A stretch of 64,000 bases of DNA from NCBI GenBank assembly GCA_964633115.1, contig CAZWEO010000017.1, positions 1 to 64,000 of the forward strand, given 5' to 3'. Both the position numbers and the translations under genes were made by a program. The notes below the pieces were generated by a model. The model saw only the letters and a list, made by a program, of their open reading frames with translations, did no database searches and was not told the origin of the DNA. Shown here piece by piece: positions 8,764-18,104 of this stretch (positions within the stretch are counted from its first letter, which is position 1; each line of letters begins with the position of its first letter). The DNA is from B30-G6 sp964633115. GTDB lineage: Bacteria; Desulfobacterota; Desulfobacteria; Desulfobacterales; B30-G6.

Positions 8764-9747
8764 CTAACTATTGGGTGAAACGACCTGGGTAAATTTTTCT
8801 CTGATGATCTGCCCGGCTTCGGACATGATGCGGTCCAGCAACTCCTGGCAGGTGGGGATGTCATTCACAAATCCCATAGTCTGTCCGGCAGCCAGAATGC
8901 CTTTATCCATTTGACCCTGCTCTAGCATATCCTTGCCGACGTTTCCGGCAACATAAGGAATCAGGTCCGCAATCTCGGTATTGCCGCGGCTTTCAATTTC
9001 CAGCACCTTGTCTACAACCTCATTGTGCATGACCCGCTCGGTATTACGCAGTGTGCGCATGATCAAACGGGTGTCTCGTTCGGTATGGTTGACCAGTGCC
9101 TGCTTTACATTGGCATGCACCGGCGCCTCCTGGGTAGCCACAAAACGAGTGCCCATGTTAATGCCGTCTGCCCCCAATCCCAGCGCTCCCACAAGGCCAC
9201 GACCATCTCCTAATCCGCCGGACGCAATAATGGGTAGATTAATGGCATCGCGTGTAAGCGGTACCAGAATCATGGTGGTAACGTCATCTTCACCTGGATG
9301 TCCGGCGGCCTCAAAGCCGTCAATGCTAACCGCATCACACCCGATTTTCTCAGCTTTTACCGCATGTCGCACCGATGTGCATTTGTGGATGACCTTGATA
9401 CCGGCTGATTTCAGTTGCTTCATATAAGGTTCGGGATTACGGCCGGCGGTTTCCACGAAACGAATCCCTTCCTGGATGCAAACATCAATATATCCAGGGT
9501 AATCTGGCGGCCGCAGGGTTGGCAAGAAAGTCAAGTTTATGCCAAAAGGTTTGTCCGTCAATTCCCGGCACTTGCGAATTTCTGCCCGTAAGCCCTCCGG
9601 TTCTGGAAAAGTCAGGGCGGTCATAAATCCAATACCACCGGCATTGGACACAGCCGACGTAAGCTGGGATGTGGCCACCCACATGAGTCCCCCCTGGACA
9701 ATGGGGCGTTCGATACCAAAGAGGTTGGTAATACGCGTTCTTATCAT
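8764..9747 (-). CDS. nitronate monooxygenase / FabK-type flavoprotein (second paralogue)
   Basis: A 327-residue paralogue of the downstream gene. It has ERPIVQGGLMWVATSQL, AVSNAGGIGFMTAL, the IDGFEAAGHPG segment with the conserved His, and GGLGDGRGLVGALGLGADGINMGTRF. The C-terminal 70 residues (helical, ending MSEAGQIIREKFTQVV) differ from the paralogue, suggesting a different substrate. It is the first gene of a minus-strand pair. About 260 bases of repeat-bearing DNA separate it from the thioesterase gene. Together with the thioesterase, the dienoyl-CoA reductase-like enzyme and the enoyl-CoA hydratase in this window it hints at unusual acyl-CoA turnover (inference). Confidence 0.9.
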   Translation of the reverse strand: MIRTRITNLFGIERPIVQGGLMWVATSQLTSAVSNAGGIGFMTALTFPEPEGLRAEIRKCRELTDKPFGINLTFLPTLRPPDYPGYIDVCIQEGIRFVETAGRNPEPYMKQLKSAGIKVIHKCTSVRHAVKAEKIGCDAVSIDGFEAAGHPGEDDVTTMILVPLTRDAINLPIIASGGLGDGRGLVGALGLGADGINMGTRFVATQEAPVHANVKQALVNHTERDTRLIMRTLRNTERVMHNEVVDKVLEIESRGNTEIADLIPYVAGNVGKDMLEQGQMDKGILAAGQTMGFVNDIPTCQELLDRIMSEAGQIIREKFTQVVSPNS

Positions 9748-9820
9748 TTTGCAACTCCCTTATTCATAAAATCATATGATCCCTAATACAGCGGATATCG
9801 ATTAAATCTAATGTCATTTG

Positions 9821-9946
9821 CTTCGCGTAATTCATTGTAATTTACTTCGTGTAATTCATTGTCGCAAAACGCTCACTGCAATAGGCCACAATAAATAACG
9901 CGCGGAGCGCTAATGACGTCCGAAGGACAAATGACGCACGAAGTGC
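9821..9946. repeat. two short tandem repeat blocks, one made of mini-hairpins with an 18-base period
   Basis: First block: CTTCGYGTAATTCATTGT occurs at 9821 and 9845 (24-base period). Second block: three 11-base mini-hairpins with GGA or GAA loops start at 9900, 9918 and 9936, exactly 18 bases apart. They are GCGC-GGA-GCGC, GTCC-GAA-GGAC and GCAC-GAA-GTGC, separated by TAATGAC or AAATGAC. The stems differ but complement is kept, so the structure is conserved rather than the sequence. Confidence 0.75.
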
Positions 9947-10005
9947 ATAATAACAATTTGAATGATTTTATAATTCTAATGTAGCTCAGACATCTTTAAT
10001 TTTAG

Positions 10006-10539
10006 CTACAATCGAATACTACCGCACACCGGCGCCTCCCAATCCAGCTTTTGATCTATTTCCAGCCGGGCATCTAACTGCGTTTTTATATCTGGCGGCA
10101 TCGCCGATGCCCGACGGGCATCCAGATCAGCATGGGTTCCCATTGATTCAAGGGTTGCGGCCAGTTTTCCAGTGGATTCATTAATCATGAAAACCATGAA
10201 CTGGAAACGCTTTTCGGTGCGACCCAGCAAGCGGATATGAATGCCCACGGTTTCGCCCACCTTAACTTCAGAGTAATACTGGATAAAGTGCTTTAGCGCG
10301 AATACACCGGATTTATTTTTGATATAATAGTCTTGATCCAAGCCATGATCCTGAAAAAAATGCCATACGGAAGTATCAAACAGAGCCATGTACCAGCGCA
10401 CATTCATGTGCCCCATGGCATCGAGATAATCCGAAGGTATCGTCTCACGATGATAGCATGGCAGCGTTATCAGCATTTCTACCGGCACCAAACATTCACC
10501 AGATCTATCCCAAACCCCGCAGGCGTTGTTATCTGTCAT
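10006..10539 (-). CDS. acyl-CoA thioesterase, 4-hydroxybenzoyl-CoA thioesterase-like hot-dog fold
   Basis: A 177-residue hot-dog protein that probably hydrolyses an acyl- or aryl-CoA thioester in the cytoplasm. The family signature DYLDAMGHMNVRWYMALFD, with the Asp and the HxN pair, is followed by the long helix. The core sheet strands follow (VFALKHFIQYYSEVKVGETVGIHIRLLG, KRFQFMVFMIN). The first 21 residues before MLITLPCYHRE look non-conserved, so Met22 may be the true start. Downstream of it lie only repeats and the nitronate monooxygenase pair. Upstream lie the dyad element and the dienoyl-CoA reductase-like gene. Confidence 0.85.
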   Translation of the reverse strand: MTDNNACGVWDRSGECLVPVEMLITLPCYHRETIPSDYLDAMGHMNVRWYMALFDTSVWHFFQDHGLDQDYYIKNKSGVFALKHFIQYYSEVKVGETVGIHIRLLGRTEKRFQFMVFMINESTGKLAATLESMGTHADLDARRASAMPPDIKTQLDARLEIDQKLDWEAPVCGSIRL

Positions 10540-10673
10540 TTTGCTACCTGAATCTTGTATGAAATTTAATGAAAAACTTACAAACTTCGATCAGGATTGC
10601 GATTCCGATTCCGATTGTGATGCGGAGAAGTTTGAGTAATCCATTTAGTGTATGCTCGTAACTCCTAAACCTT

Positions 10674-10702
10674 TACCGGCTGCCAAATGCTAACAGCCGG
10701 TA
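10674..10702. repeat. 8-bp inverted repeat
   Basis: TACCGGCT (10674-10681) and AGCCGGTA (10695-10702) form a perfect 8-bp stem with a 13-base loop, between the thioesterase gene and the long dyad element. No T-run follows on either strand. Confidence 0.5.
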
Positions 10703-10731
10703 TCCGTTATCTTAGTCCGGAAGATCTTGAA

Positions 10732-10830
10732 CGAGCCGGAGACTTTCATAGACAAGGCATCTAAGGATGAAGTCGTAGTTAGATCTACTTCGAACCCTTA
10801 GTAACGCAGTATATGAAAGTCTCCGGTTCG
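10732..10830 (-). repeat. long dyad element E1
   Basis: Arms of 19 bases (10732-10750 and 10812-10830) match at 18 positions; the odd one is a G-T pair. Inside lie CAAGGCATCTAAGGAT on the left and CGAACCCTTAGTAACG on the right, which add a shorter inner stem (CTAAGG/CCTTAG). The same inner motifs with variable arms recur in element E2 at 40635-40798. The element lies downstream of the dienoyl-CoA reductase-like gene. It may act as a terminator or as a 3'-end RNA structure. Confidence 0.75.
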
Positions 10831-10839
10831 CCCAACGGG

Positions 10840-10924
10840 TGAAATTTGATGAGAAAATAGAGTATATTTCATTTTCTTTATACACATATTTATTTTGCAT
10901 AAGAATAATTCTCATCAAATTTCA
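10840..10924. repeat. 16-bp inverted repeat that includes the stop codon of the flavoenzyme gene
   Basis: TGAAATTTGATGAGAA (10840-10855) is mirrored by TTCTCATCAAATTTCA (10909-10924) with a 53-base AT-rich interior. The right arm contains the last codons and TGA stop of the minus-strand gene ending at 10915. The left arm therefore looks like an inverted copy of the gene end. Confidence 0.7.
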
Positions 10925-12924
10925 TTCAAGTTCCTTCCGGCTGCGAAACCATTATGTACCGCATCAAACGCCAGAGCCACTTTCTGGGCATCTCCGATCA
11001 CCTGACAAGGGATGCCTTTTTGCTCAACGAGCTCTTGAAGGGGGTTATAAGATTCCGAACCCACCGCTAAAACCACGGTATCGGCCGGAATGGTCTCGGT
11101 CTGCCCGTTCATTTCCACACGCACACCCTCATTAGTAATTTCGAGTGCCTTGGTGTTTTTATTGGTTCTGATTCCCACCCGCCCCATATTCTGGAGCATG
11201 CCCCAGCGAGTGCTTAGCCCAATATCCTTACCAATCTTTTTGACCATCTCAATCAGCATCACGTCCTTGGTACCTTGGGTGGCCAGTTCATACAGATCGT
11301 TGGTTGTCTCAGCCTTATTCACCAATAGGAACTTGACCGCCTCGGCTGAAAGGGTCCCCTTTTCACCGAGATAGAGTGCTGTCTCGACACCCACGGCACC
11401 ACCACCAATCACGACAACTTTCTGACCGGTTGTAACTGCGTCTGACAAAACATCCCAGGATTGAACCACATGTGCTAATTCTGCTCCTGGGATGGGGGGT
11501 GTAATCGGTTTGGCGCCGGTGGCCAGTATCACGGTATCCGGTTTCTCGTGCGCCAGGATTTTTTCATCCATGGCAGTATTCAAAACCACGCGAATCTTTT
11601 GAACTGCAACCTGGGTAGCCAAATCCTTGGCCAGCTCCGCAAATTCGGCCCGGCCTGGCGGTGCTGAGGCCAGATAAAGTTGTCCCCCCAGTCGGCTGGC
11701 TTTTTCATAAATCACCACTTCGTGACCGCATTCAGCCGCGGCCAGGGCAGCGCTCATCCCGGCCGGGCCGCCACCCACCACCAGAACTTTGGCCGGTTTA
11801 TCTGTTTCCATAAACCGGCACTCCTTTTCGTGGCCGGCCTTAGGATTACACAGGCATTCCACCGGTTTTAACTTAAATAAGTGGTCAAAGCAGCCCTGGG
11901 CACAGGCAATGCAATGAACAATTTCCTGCTCACTGCCAGCTGCTGCTTTTTGCGGCAAAAAGGGATCTGCGATCAAGGGTCTGCCCATGGCCACCATATC
12001 ACACAAGCCGTCGGCAATCATTTCTCGGGCCGTAGCAGGATCGTTGATGCGATGGCTGGCAATCACTGGCACCGAAACCAGGTTTCGAATGCCTTTGGCC
12101 AGGTAGCCAAACACACCCCTGGGCACTGCCGTTGTGATCTGGGGCACCCGCGCTTCATGCCAGCCCACGTTGATGCACAAGGCGTTCACGCCTACATCCA
12201 CCAGCGCTTGGGCATATTCAGCCAGCTCTATACGCCCCTGACCGCCAGGCATGAAATCATTGCCATTCATACGGACGATCAAAGGATATTCATGCCCCGT
12301 AGCTTCCTTGATCCGTTGCATAACGGTCAATCCAAAACACATCCGATTTTCATAGGAACCGCCGTACTTATCTGTTCGCTGATTGGTGAGTGGCGAAAGA
12401 AATTCGGATATCAGATAACCGGTGCCGCTCAAAACCTCAACGGCATCAAATCCCGCTTCCTGCACTCGGCGGGCAGCCTGGGCAAAACTTTCGATAGTTG
12501 TTTCAATTTCATCAATTGTCAGTTCCCGGGGCGTTTCTTTGGTTAGTCTGGACGGGATGGCCGACGGTGCCACCGGCGTCTTACCGCCCATAAAAAAAGA
12601 AAAGTTGTAGCGTCCGGCATGATTCAACTGCACCGCACAGCAAGCACCATTTTGTTTGATGCCGTTGGCCAGATCTGTCAGGCCGGGGATGAAGGCGTCA
12701 TCATGCGCGCCGATGTTTAAGGTCGATCCGGAGAGCTCGTCCACGGTGGCATAACCCACACTGATCATGCCCACGCCACCACGGGCCCGTTCCGCATAGA
12801 AATCGATGAGCTGTTCGGTTACCAGATAATCTGCAGCCATGTTCATGTGCATGGCCGGTAGATAAATTCGGTTTTTAACCTCGAGATTGCCAATGAAAAT
12901 CGGCTTAAATAAAAGGTCGTGCAT
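10915..12924 (-). CDS. 2,4-dienoyl-CoA reductase-type NADH:flavin oxidoreductase
   Basis: A 669-residue Fe-S flavoenzyme of the old-yellow-enzyme/FadH class. An N-terminal FMN TIM barrel (about 1-335) is followed by the 4Fe-4S ligands CIACAQGCFDHLFK...CLCNP (about 342-366). Next come an FAD-binding fold (VVGGGPAGMSAALAAA, about 383) and an NAD(P)-binding fold (VVIGGGAVGVETALYLG). Such enzymes reduce C=C bonds of enoyl-CoA or ring compounds with NAD(P)H, or act on trimethylamine and similar substrates. A GGAGG ribosome site precedes the ATG. It is transcribed alone, divergently from MTHFR. The true substrate cannot be read from sequence. Confidence 0.92.
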   Translation of the reverse strand: MHDLLFKPIFIGNLEVKNRIYLPAMHMNMAADYLVTEQLIDFYAERARGGVGMISVGYATVDELSGSTLNIGAHDDAFIPGLTDLANGIKQNGACCAVQLNHAGRYNFSFFMGGKTPVAPSAIPSRLTKETPRELTIDEIETTIESFAQAARRVQEAGFDAVEVLSGTGYLISEFLSPLTNQRTDKYGGSYENRMCFGLTVMQRIKEATGHEYPLIVRMNGNDFMPGGQGRIELAEYAQALVDVGVNALCINVGWHEARVPQITTAVPRGVFGYLAKGIRNLVSVPVIASHRINDPATAREMIADGLCDMVAMGRPLIADPFLPQKAAAGSEQEIVHCIACAQGCFDHLFKLKPVECLCNPKAGHEKECRFMETDKPAKVLVVGGGPAGMSAALAAAECGHEVVIYEKASRLGGQLYLASAPPGRAEFAELAKDLATQVAVQKIRVVLNTAMDEKILAHEKPDTVILATGAKPITPPIPGAELAHVVQSWDVLSDAVTTGQKVVVIGGGAVGVETALYLGEKGTLSAEAVKFLLVNKAETTNDLYELATQGTKDVMLIEMVKKIGKDIGLSTRWGMLQNMGRVGIRTNKNTKALEITNEGVRVEMNGQTETIPADTVVLAVGSESYNPLQELVEQKGIPCQVIGDAQKVALAFDAVHNGFAAGRNLNEI

Positions 12925-13205
12925 GTTTTTCCTCCGTTGAATAATAATGATTCTTAAAACTTTCTATTTAATACGACTGTTTGTCAAGAAATTAACAGTA
13001 GGCTTTTAGGCTGAAGACTATTAGACTGTTAGGGTCATTAGCCAAGTGCTAATGGTCTTCTTTCGAATCGATGTTCGATGTTGGATGTTCAAATTCTTAA
13101 TAGAAATATTTTACAGGTAAACGTTAAGCGACCTAACAGCCTTCAGCCTAATTACCTAATAGCCTTCGGTTTAATATCCTGAGAAGTAAAACATCGTATA
13201 ATACT
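12925..13205. repeat. spacer with degenerate word repeats between divergent genes
   Basis: Holds copies of two repeat families met elsewhere in the window. One is TTAGGCTGAAGACTATTAG-like words (about 13005-13040, and inverted at about 13130-13170). The other is GATGTTCGATGTTGGATG (about 13070-13092). No gene is present. Promoters for both flanking genes must lie here, but none is clear. Confidence 0.55.
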
Positions 13206-14828
13206 TTGCATATAATACCAAATGGTGTAGATTGTGCCATTATGCTACGCATATTCCAACACGACCTGTTTTTGACGGATGAATTCATGATCACCCTGGA
13301 ACTGGTGCCGGGAAAGGATTCCCTGGGTCGCTCCGTGGATACGGTCATGGGCATCGCTCGGGATTCATTCTCAGACGGTAGACTGACTGCCGTTTCCATC
13401 ACTGACAACCCCGGCGGCAACCCCTCACTCAGTCCCGATGTTCTGGGCCACGATATATTCAAGGTTGGCATGGATGTGATTGTTCATTTTACCTGCCGGG
13501 ATTTGAATCGGGTCGGAATGGAAAGCCGCGCGCTTCAGCTGGCCATGATGGGTATGAAAAACCTGTTGACTTTAACTGGTGATTATACCGGCAAGGGTTT
13601 TGGCGGCCAGGGCGCACCGGTCTTTGATTTGGATGCGGTTAGCCTCTTAATGATGCTGGAACAGGTCAATGATCGTTTATACGAGGCCGGCGATCCAGAC
13701 GGCTTTTTCACGGGTTGCGCCATTTCTCCTTTCAAGTATACCGAAGCTGAATGTTTTATTCAATACGCCAAACTTTGCCGGAAAATTTCAGCCGGAGCCA
13801 GTTTTATTATCACCCAGCTGGGGTATGACGCCCGTAAATTCGCCGAGTTGATGAGGGTGATGAAACAACTGGGAATCGATTTGCCAGTCATCGGCTCCAT
13901 CTATTTACTGACACCGGGCTCCGCGCGGGTAATGAACAAAGGCCTGGTTCCCGGAGCTGTGGTCACGGACAGACTGCTATCCAAAATTATAGCTGAGTGG
14001 AAAGATCCCAAAGTCGGACGGATAAAGGCCATCGAGCGCGCCGCCAAACAGGGTGCCATATTGAAGGGGCTCGGTTACCAAGGCATGCATCTGGGCGGCA
14101 TCCATAAAAATTTCGACACCGTGGGCCAAATCCTGGATCACATGCAGGCAATCCAAGACCAATGGGAACACTTCGTACCTGAATTCGATGATCCAATTCC
14201 GGGCGGATTCTATGCTTTTCCCCAATCCGCGACGACTGAGGAGGTTTCAAATCGCTTCGGCCGGCAAACTGCAGCCATCCCCTGGGTAGAAAAAATCCAC
14301 TATGAACTCATGAAAGCAATGCATGAACGATATTTTAGCTTCGAGGGCAAACATGCTGCGACGCTTGAAAGATTTGCGCAGTGGATCGACCGCCAACCCA
14401 TGGCCGCGAGATTTCTGGAGTTTTTTGAAAATACAGCCAAATCGGTTCTATTGGGCTGCAAGCAATGCGGAGACTGTGGTATTCAACACTTGGCCTTCTT
14501 ATGTCCGGAATCCCAGTGCCCCAAGCATACCCGCAACGGCGCCTGCGGCGGCAGCCGCCTAGGCCGCTGTGAAGTCTATCCGGAGAAACCCTGTGTGTGG
14601 GTAAGGACCCACAAACGTGTGGCCCATGAAGGATCTTGCCAGGAATTGCTGAGCGGATGCGTGGCACCCAGAATGTGGGAGCTCAACCAAACCTCCTCGT
14701 GGCTGAATTTTTACCTCAGACGGGACCACCAGTCGGTTTCAACCGGCCTGGAAAAATATTGCCGCCTGGATGCATGTCAGATGACGTTTTGTGAACACTA
14801 CGGCAAAACTGAAAGCCATCAGCGCTGA
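13206..14828 (+). CDS. methylenetetrahydrofolate reductase with Cys-rich C-terminal domain
   Basis: Reduces 5,10-methylene- to 5-methyl-tetrahydrofolate, the C1 step feeding methionine synthesis or the Wood-Ljungdahl pathway. The 540 residues hold a MetF TIM barrel (about 27-310; EFMITLELVPGKDS, AVSITDNPGG, LLTLTGDYTG, GCAISPFKY). A helical linker leads to an MTHFR_C-type domain rich in Cys (CKQCGDCGIQHLAFLCPESQCPKH, then GACGGSRLGRCEVYPEKPC), which in this family probably holds a metal or Fe-S site for partner electron carriers. The start is uncertain: Met13 at 13242 (MLRIFQHDLF) is a good alternative, and no strong ribosome site precedes either. A single gene with no metF partner adjacent. 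Confidence 0.9.
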   Translation: MHIIPNGVDCAIMLRIFQHDLFLTDEFMITLELVPGKDSLGRSVDTVMGIARDSFSDGRLTAVSITDNPGGNPSLSPDVLGHDIFKVGMDVIVHFTCRDLNRVGMESRALQLAMMGMKNLLTLTGDYTGKGFGGQGAPVFDLDAVSLLMMLEQVNDRLYEAGDPDGFFTGCAISPFKYTEAECFIQYAKLCRKISAGASFIITQLGYDARKFAELMRVMKQLGIDLPVIGSIYLLTPGSARVMNKGLVPGAVVTDRLLSKIIAEWKDPKVGRIKAIERAAKQGAILKGLGYQGMHLGGIHKNFDTVGQILDHMQAIQDQWEHFVPEFDDPIPGGFYAFPQSATTEEVSNRFGRQTAAIPWVEKIHYELMKAMHERYFSFEGKHAATLERFAQWIDRQPMAARFLEFFENTAKSVLLGCKQCGDCGIQHLAFLCPESQCPKHTRNGACGGSRLGRCEVYPEKPCVWVRTHKRVAHEGSCQELLSGCVAPRMWELNQTSSWLNFYLRRDHQSVSTGLEKYCRLDACQMTFCEHYGKTESHQR

Positions 14829-14891
14829 GCCATCAGCTGTAAGCTGCTTAAAGCTAATTGCTTACAGCTGAATGCTGCCCCTACAAACCGC
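14826..14891. repeat. AGCTGTAAGC-type word repeat between convergent genes
   Basis: Degenerate repeat built of AGCTGTAAGCTGCTTAAAGC and TTGCTTACAGCTGAATGC. It is able to fold back on itself and sits between the MTHFR and RND gene ends, where it may serve as a bidirectional terminator. Relatives lie at 19200-19272, 20644-20716, 24028-24072 and 38480-38537. Confidence 0.55.
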
Positions 14892-17800
14892 CTAGCCTTC
14901 ACCCCGCTGATCCTTCTTTTTCCCGTATATCAAATAATACACCACCGGTATCACCACCAGGGTAAAGGCCGTGGAAACGATCATACCGAAAATGATGGAC
15001 CAGGCCAGGCCACTAAATATGGGGTCCAGGGTTATGGGCCAGGCACCGAGTGTGGTGGTGCCGGCTGTTAAAAAAATGGGTCGGAACCGGACAGCCCCGG
15101 ATTCCACAATCGCATCCATGAGATTTTTTCCAAGTTTCACTTGGGTGCGGATAAAATCGATCAGGATGATGGCGTTGCGTACCACGATGCCGCTCAAGGC
15201 AATCATGCCGATCATGGCCGTGGCCGTGAAAAACACCGGATTGTCAAAACCACCCACAGGACGGTTTACAATGATATTTAGTAACGCAAACCCGGGCATG
15301 ATCCCGATCATGGTCAAGGGAATGGATAACATGATCACAACCGGTATCAGGTAGGATACGGTTTCATAGACCAGCAGCACGTAAATACCCACCAGCGCAG
15401 CTGAGAAAGCCAGGCCCAGATCACGGAATACATCCAATGTGATCTTCCACTCACCCTCACCACTCCAATCCACACGGATGCCATCGGGCAGCGGATTTTC
15501 CTTAAAATGCTTCTGGAGTTCCAGAACAGCATACGCCGGCCCCCGGCCCGCCATTTCCGCGGTAACATACACCACGCGTTCCTGGTTTTTATGATAAATC
15601 GACTTATCTTCCAGGGTTTCTTCGAAACGGCCCAGTTCTCCCAATTGAACCCGGTTGCCGCCACGTCCCTTTACGGAAATGGTAAGCAGCCGGGCCACGT
15701 CGGATCGGGCTTCACGCGGCAACCGCAGAATAATGGGCAATTCATTCTGCTCCGTGGTCAAGTGAATGATCCCGGCCGGCATGCCATCCAAGGCCACCTT
15801 CAAGGTTTTGACGATATTCTCGGTGGAGATGCCATTGAGTCCGGCTTTTTCGCGATCCACCCGGAAAAAATATTTGCGTTGATCGGCTTCTACCATATCA
15901 TCGATATCCACGACACCGCCGGTCTGATTCATCTGGATTTTAATCGTTTGGGCTGCCTGAATCAATTGGTCATAACTATGATGCGGCCGACCATATACTT
16001 CAGCCACGAGGGTTGAGAGGACCGGTGGTCCCGGCGGCGCCTCAACCAATTTAATACTGACGCCATGCTTTTGGGCAATGGCATCGATATCATTGCGGAT
16101 ACGCAAGACCATAGCATGACTTGACATCTCTCGGTCATCCCGATGCAGCAGGTTTACGCGAATGTCGGCCACGTTGGCACCTTCCCGAAGGTAGTAATGA
16201 CGTACCAACCCGTTAAAATCCATGGGAGAGGATGCACCCACGGTGGTGATATAGTCGGTAACCTCCGGCATGGCCATGAGGACATTTTCGACTTCCCGGG
16301 CCACGGCATTGGTGGTTTCCAGCGTGGTACCTTCCGGTGGATCAATGAGTACCTGGAATTCATTTTTATTATCAAAGGGCAGCATTTTTAGGGGCACATG
16401 CCCAGTCAAGGCCAAGGCAATGGAAATAAAAAACAGCACTACAATGACCAAAAGCAGCAGAATGCTTTTAAACTTGGAATTGACAAACGGCAGGATCACC
16501 CGTCGATAAATCCGGTAGTTGGTTGTTTTGGTTAGATCATAGGGTTCCTCGCCGGCAATGTTCTGCTTTAGTAATTTGCTACTCACCCAGGGTGTAATCG
16601 CAAATGAAACCAGCATGGACATGAGCATGGCCAGGGGTACATTTAAAGCCATGGGACGCATGTAAGGCCCCATCATGCCGGTGATGAAAAACATGGGTAA
16701 AAAAGAAACAATGATGGCCAAAGTTGCCAAAATCACTGGTGGCATGACCTCATTGATGGCAATGGAGATGGCCTCGAGCTTTTTACGTCCACCCATCATC
16801 AGGTGGCGATAAATATTTTCAACACTCACTATGGGATCGTCCACCACCAGCCCCAGAGCCAGGATCAGGGCAAACAGTGTCACCCGGTTGATTGTGTAGC
16901 CAAACAGATAGTTAAATAACAGCGATAGGGAATACGTGATGGGCACGGCAATGGCCACAATGGTACCGGTGCGCCAGCCCATGTAAAAGGTAATCAAGGC
17001 AATCACGGTGATGATAGCCTCTCCCAGACTTTTTACCAGGCTGTTTACCTTGTCGTTGGCTGTCTCCCCGTAGTCACGGGTAATTTTGTAGGTCACATTG
17101 TGGGGCAGTAAAGACTGCTTGAGAGCCTGCATACGTTTTTCAACTTCCCGAGCTACCCAAACCGCGTTGCTGCCTTTTTTCTTGGCCACAGCAATGGTCA
17201 CCGCCGGAAATTTGCTTTGTTCCGCAATTTTGGAATCATCTTGTTTAGATGCGGGCCCAAAACCAATACGGCTATATGTTTTTACCTCCTCGGGTCCATC
17301 CGCAACTTCGGCAATATCTCTGAGATAGACCGGCTTGCCATTATACAGTGTAATCAGCAGATTCTTGACTTCTCGAATATCTTTAACAAATGGCCCAGCC
17401 TCGATCCGAATGGCTTGGTTGGCCTTCTCGATCTCGCCACTTTGCATCTGGGCATTGGACATTTTGATGGCCCCGATTACCTCCATGGCTGAAAGCCCAT
17501 AAGCTGTCAGACGCTCCGGATCTAAATATGCATAGGCCACCCGTTTGCGCCCCCCGTGCACACTGATGCGGGCGCTATTGGGAATATGTTGCAATTTGCC
17601 CACCACCTCTTCGGCAATCCGGTAAAGCTGATGGTCGTCCACACTTTCACCGTAAAGGGTGACATTGACGATGGGGACATCATCGATTTCGATGGGCTTG
17701 ATGATCCAGCCGGCAATTCCCGGTGTTACTTGGTCCATATTTTGGCTGATCTTGTTGTAAAGTTTAATCAGGCTTTCCTCACGATCCTGACCCACATGAA

Positions 17801-18104
17801 ATCGCACCGTCACAACAGCCATACCGGTTCGCGACATGGAATAAACATATTCAACACCGTCGATCTGGTAGAGGAGCCGCTCCAGTCTGGCCGAAACCAG
17901 TCGTTCCACTTCTTCGGCACTACCACCTGGATAAGATATCAACACATCCGCCAATGGCACCACGATCTGAGGTTCTTCTTCGCGGGGTGTTATGGCTAGC
18001 GCCACAAAACCAGCCAACAAGCTGATAATGATTAGAAGTATGGCCAGATTGCCCCTTAGAAAGGATTCAATGATTCGAGCTAGCGCTGATCCGTTTGCTT
18101 GCAT
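14892..18104 (-). CDS. RND efflux transporter, inner-membrane permease
   Basis: Proton-driven tripartite pump subunit of 1070 residues, the family's full length. It has an N-terminal helix (about 15-35), a periplasmic loop, a central helix bundle with GLVVDDPIVSVENI (the proton-relay Asp pair in TM4) and a second loop. A C-terminal bundle ends SGIVVRNAIILIDFI... TVFTLVVIPVVYYLIY-like. Sequence style fits the HAE1/uncharacterised RND group, not the heavy-metal CusA group. The ATG directly follows the TAA of the adaptor gene (TAAATG), with GGAGG inside the end of that gene. This gives tight coupling in the order DUF2892 protein, outer-membrane factor, adaptor, pump. Substrate unknown. Confidence 0.93.
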   Translation of the reverse strand: MQANGSALARIIESFLRGNLAILLIIISLLAGFVALAITPREEEPQIVVPLADVLISYPGGSAEEVERLVSARLERLLYQIDGVEYVYSMSRTGMAVVTVRFHVGQDREESLIKLYNKISQNMDQVTPGIAGWIIKPIEIDDVPIVNVTLYGESVDDHQLYRIAEEVVGKLQHIPNSARISVHGGRKRVAYAYLDPERLTAYGLSAMEVIGAIKMSNAQMQSGEIEKANQAIRIEAGPFVKDIREVKNLLITLYNGKPVYLRDIAEVADGPEEVKTYSRIGFGPASKQDDSKIAEQSKFPAVTIAVAKKKGSNAVWVAREVEKRMQALKQSLLPHNVTYKITRDYGETANDKVNSLVKSLGEAIITVIALITFYMGWRTGTIVAIAVPITYSLSLLFNYLFGYTINRVTLFALILALGLVVDDPIVSVENIYRHLMMGGRKKLEAISIAINEVMPPVILATLAIIVSFLPMFFITGMMGPYMRPMALNVPLAMLMSMLVSFAITPWVSSKLLKQNIAGEEPYDLTKTTNYRIYRRVILPFVNSKFKSILLLLVIVVLFFISIALALTGHVPLKMLPFDNKNEFQVLIDPPEGTTLETTNAVAREVENVLMAMPEVTDYITTVGASSPMDFNGLVRHYYLREGANVADIRVNLLHRDDREMSSHAMVLRIRNDIDAIAQKHGVSIKLVEAPPGPPVLSTLVAEVYGRPHHSYDQLIQAAQTIKIQMNQTGGVVDIDDMVEADQRKYFFRVDREKAGLNGISTENIVKTLKVALDGMPAGIIHLTTEQNELPIILRLPREARSDVARLLTISVKGRGGNRVQLGELGRFEETLEDKSIYHKNQERVVYVTAEMAGRGPAYAVLELQKHFKENPLPDGIRVDWSGEGEWKITLDVFRDLGLAFSAALVGIYVLLVYETVSYLIPVVIMLSIPLTMIGIMPGFALLNIIVNRPVGGFDNPVFFTATAMIGMIALSGIVVRNAIILIDFIRTQVKLGKNLMDAIVESGAVRFRPIFLTAGTTTLGAWPITLDPIFSGLAWSIIFGMIVSTAFTLVVIPVVYYLIYGKKKDQRGEG

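Noticed and set aside
11881..12546. Open frame of 221 codons opposite the dienoyl-CoA reductase-like gene
   Set aside because: It is a shadow of a well-conserved flavoenzyme coding sequence; codon bias of the real gene explains the openness.
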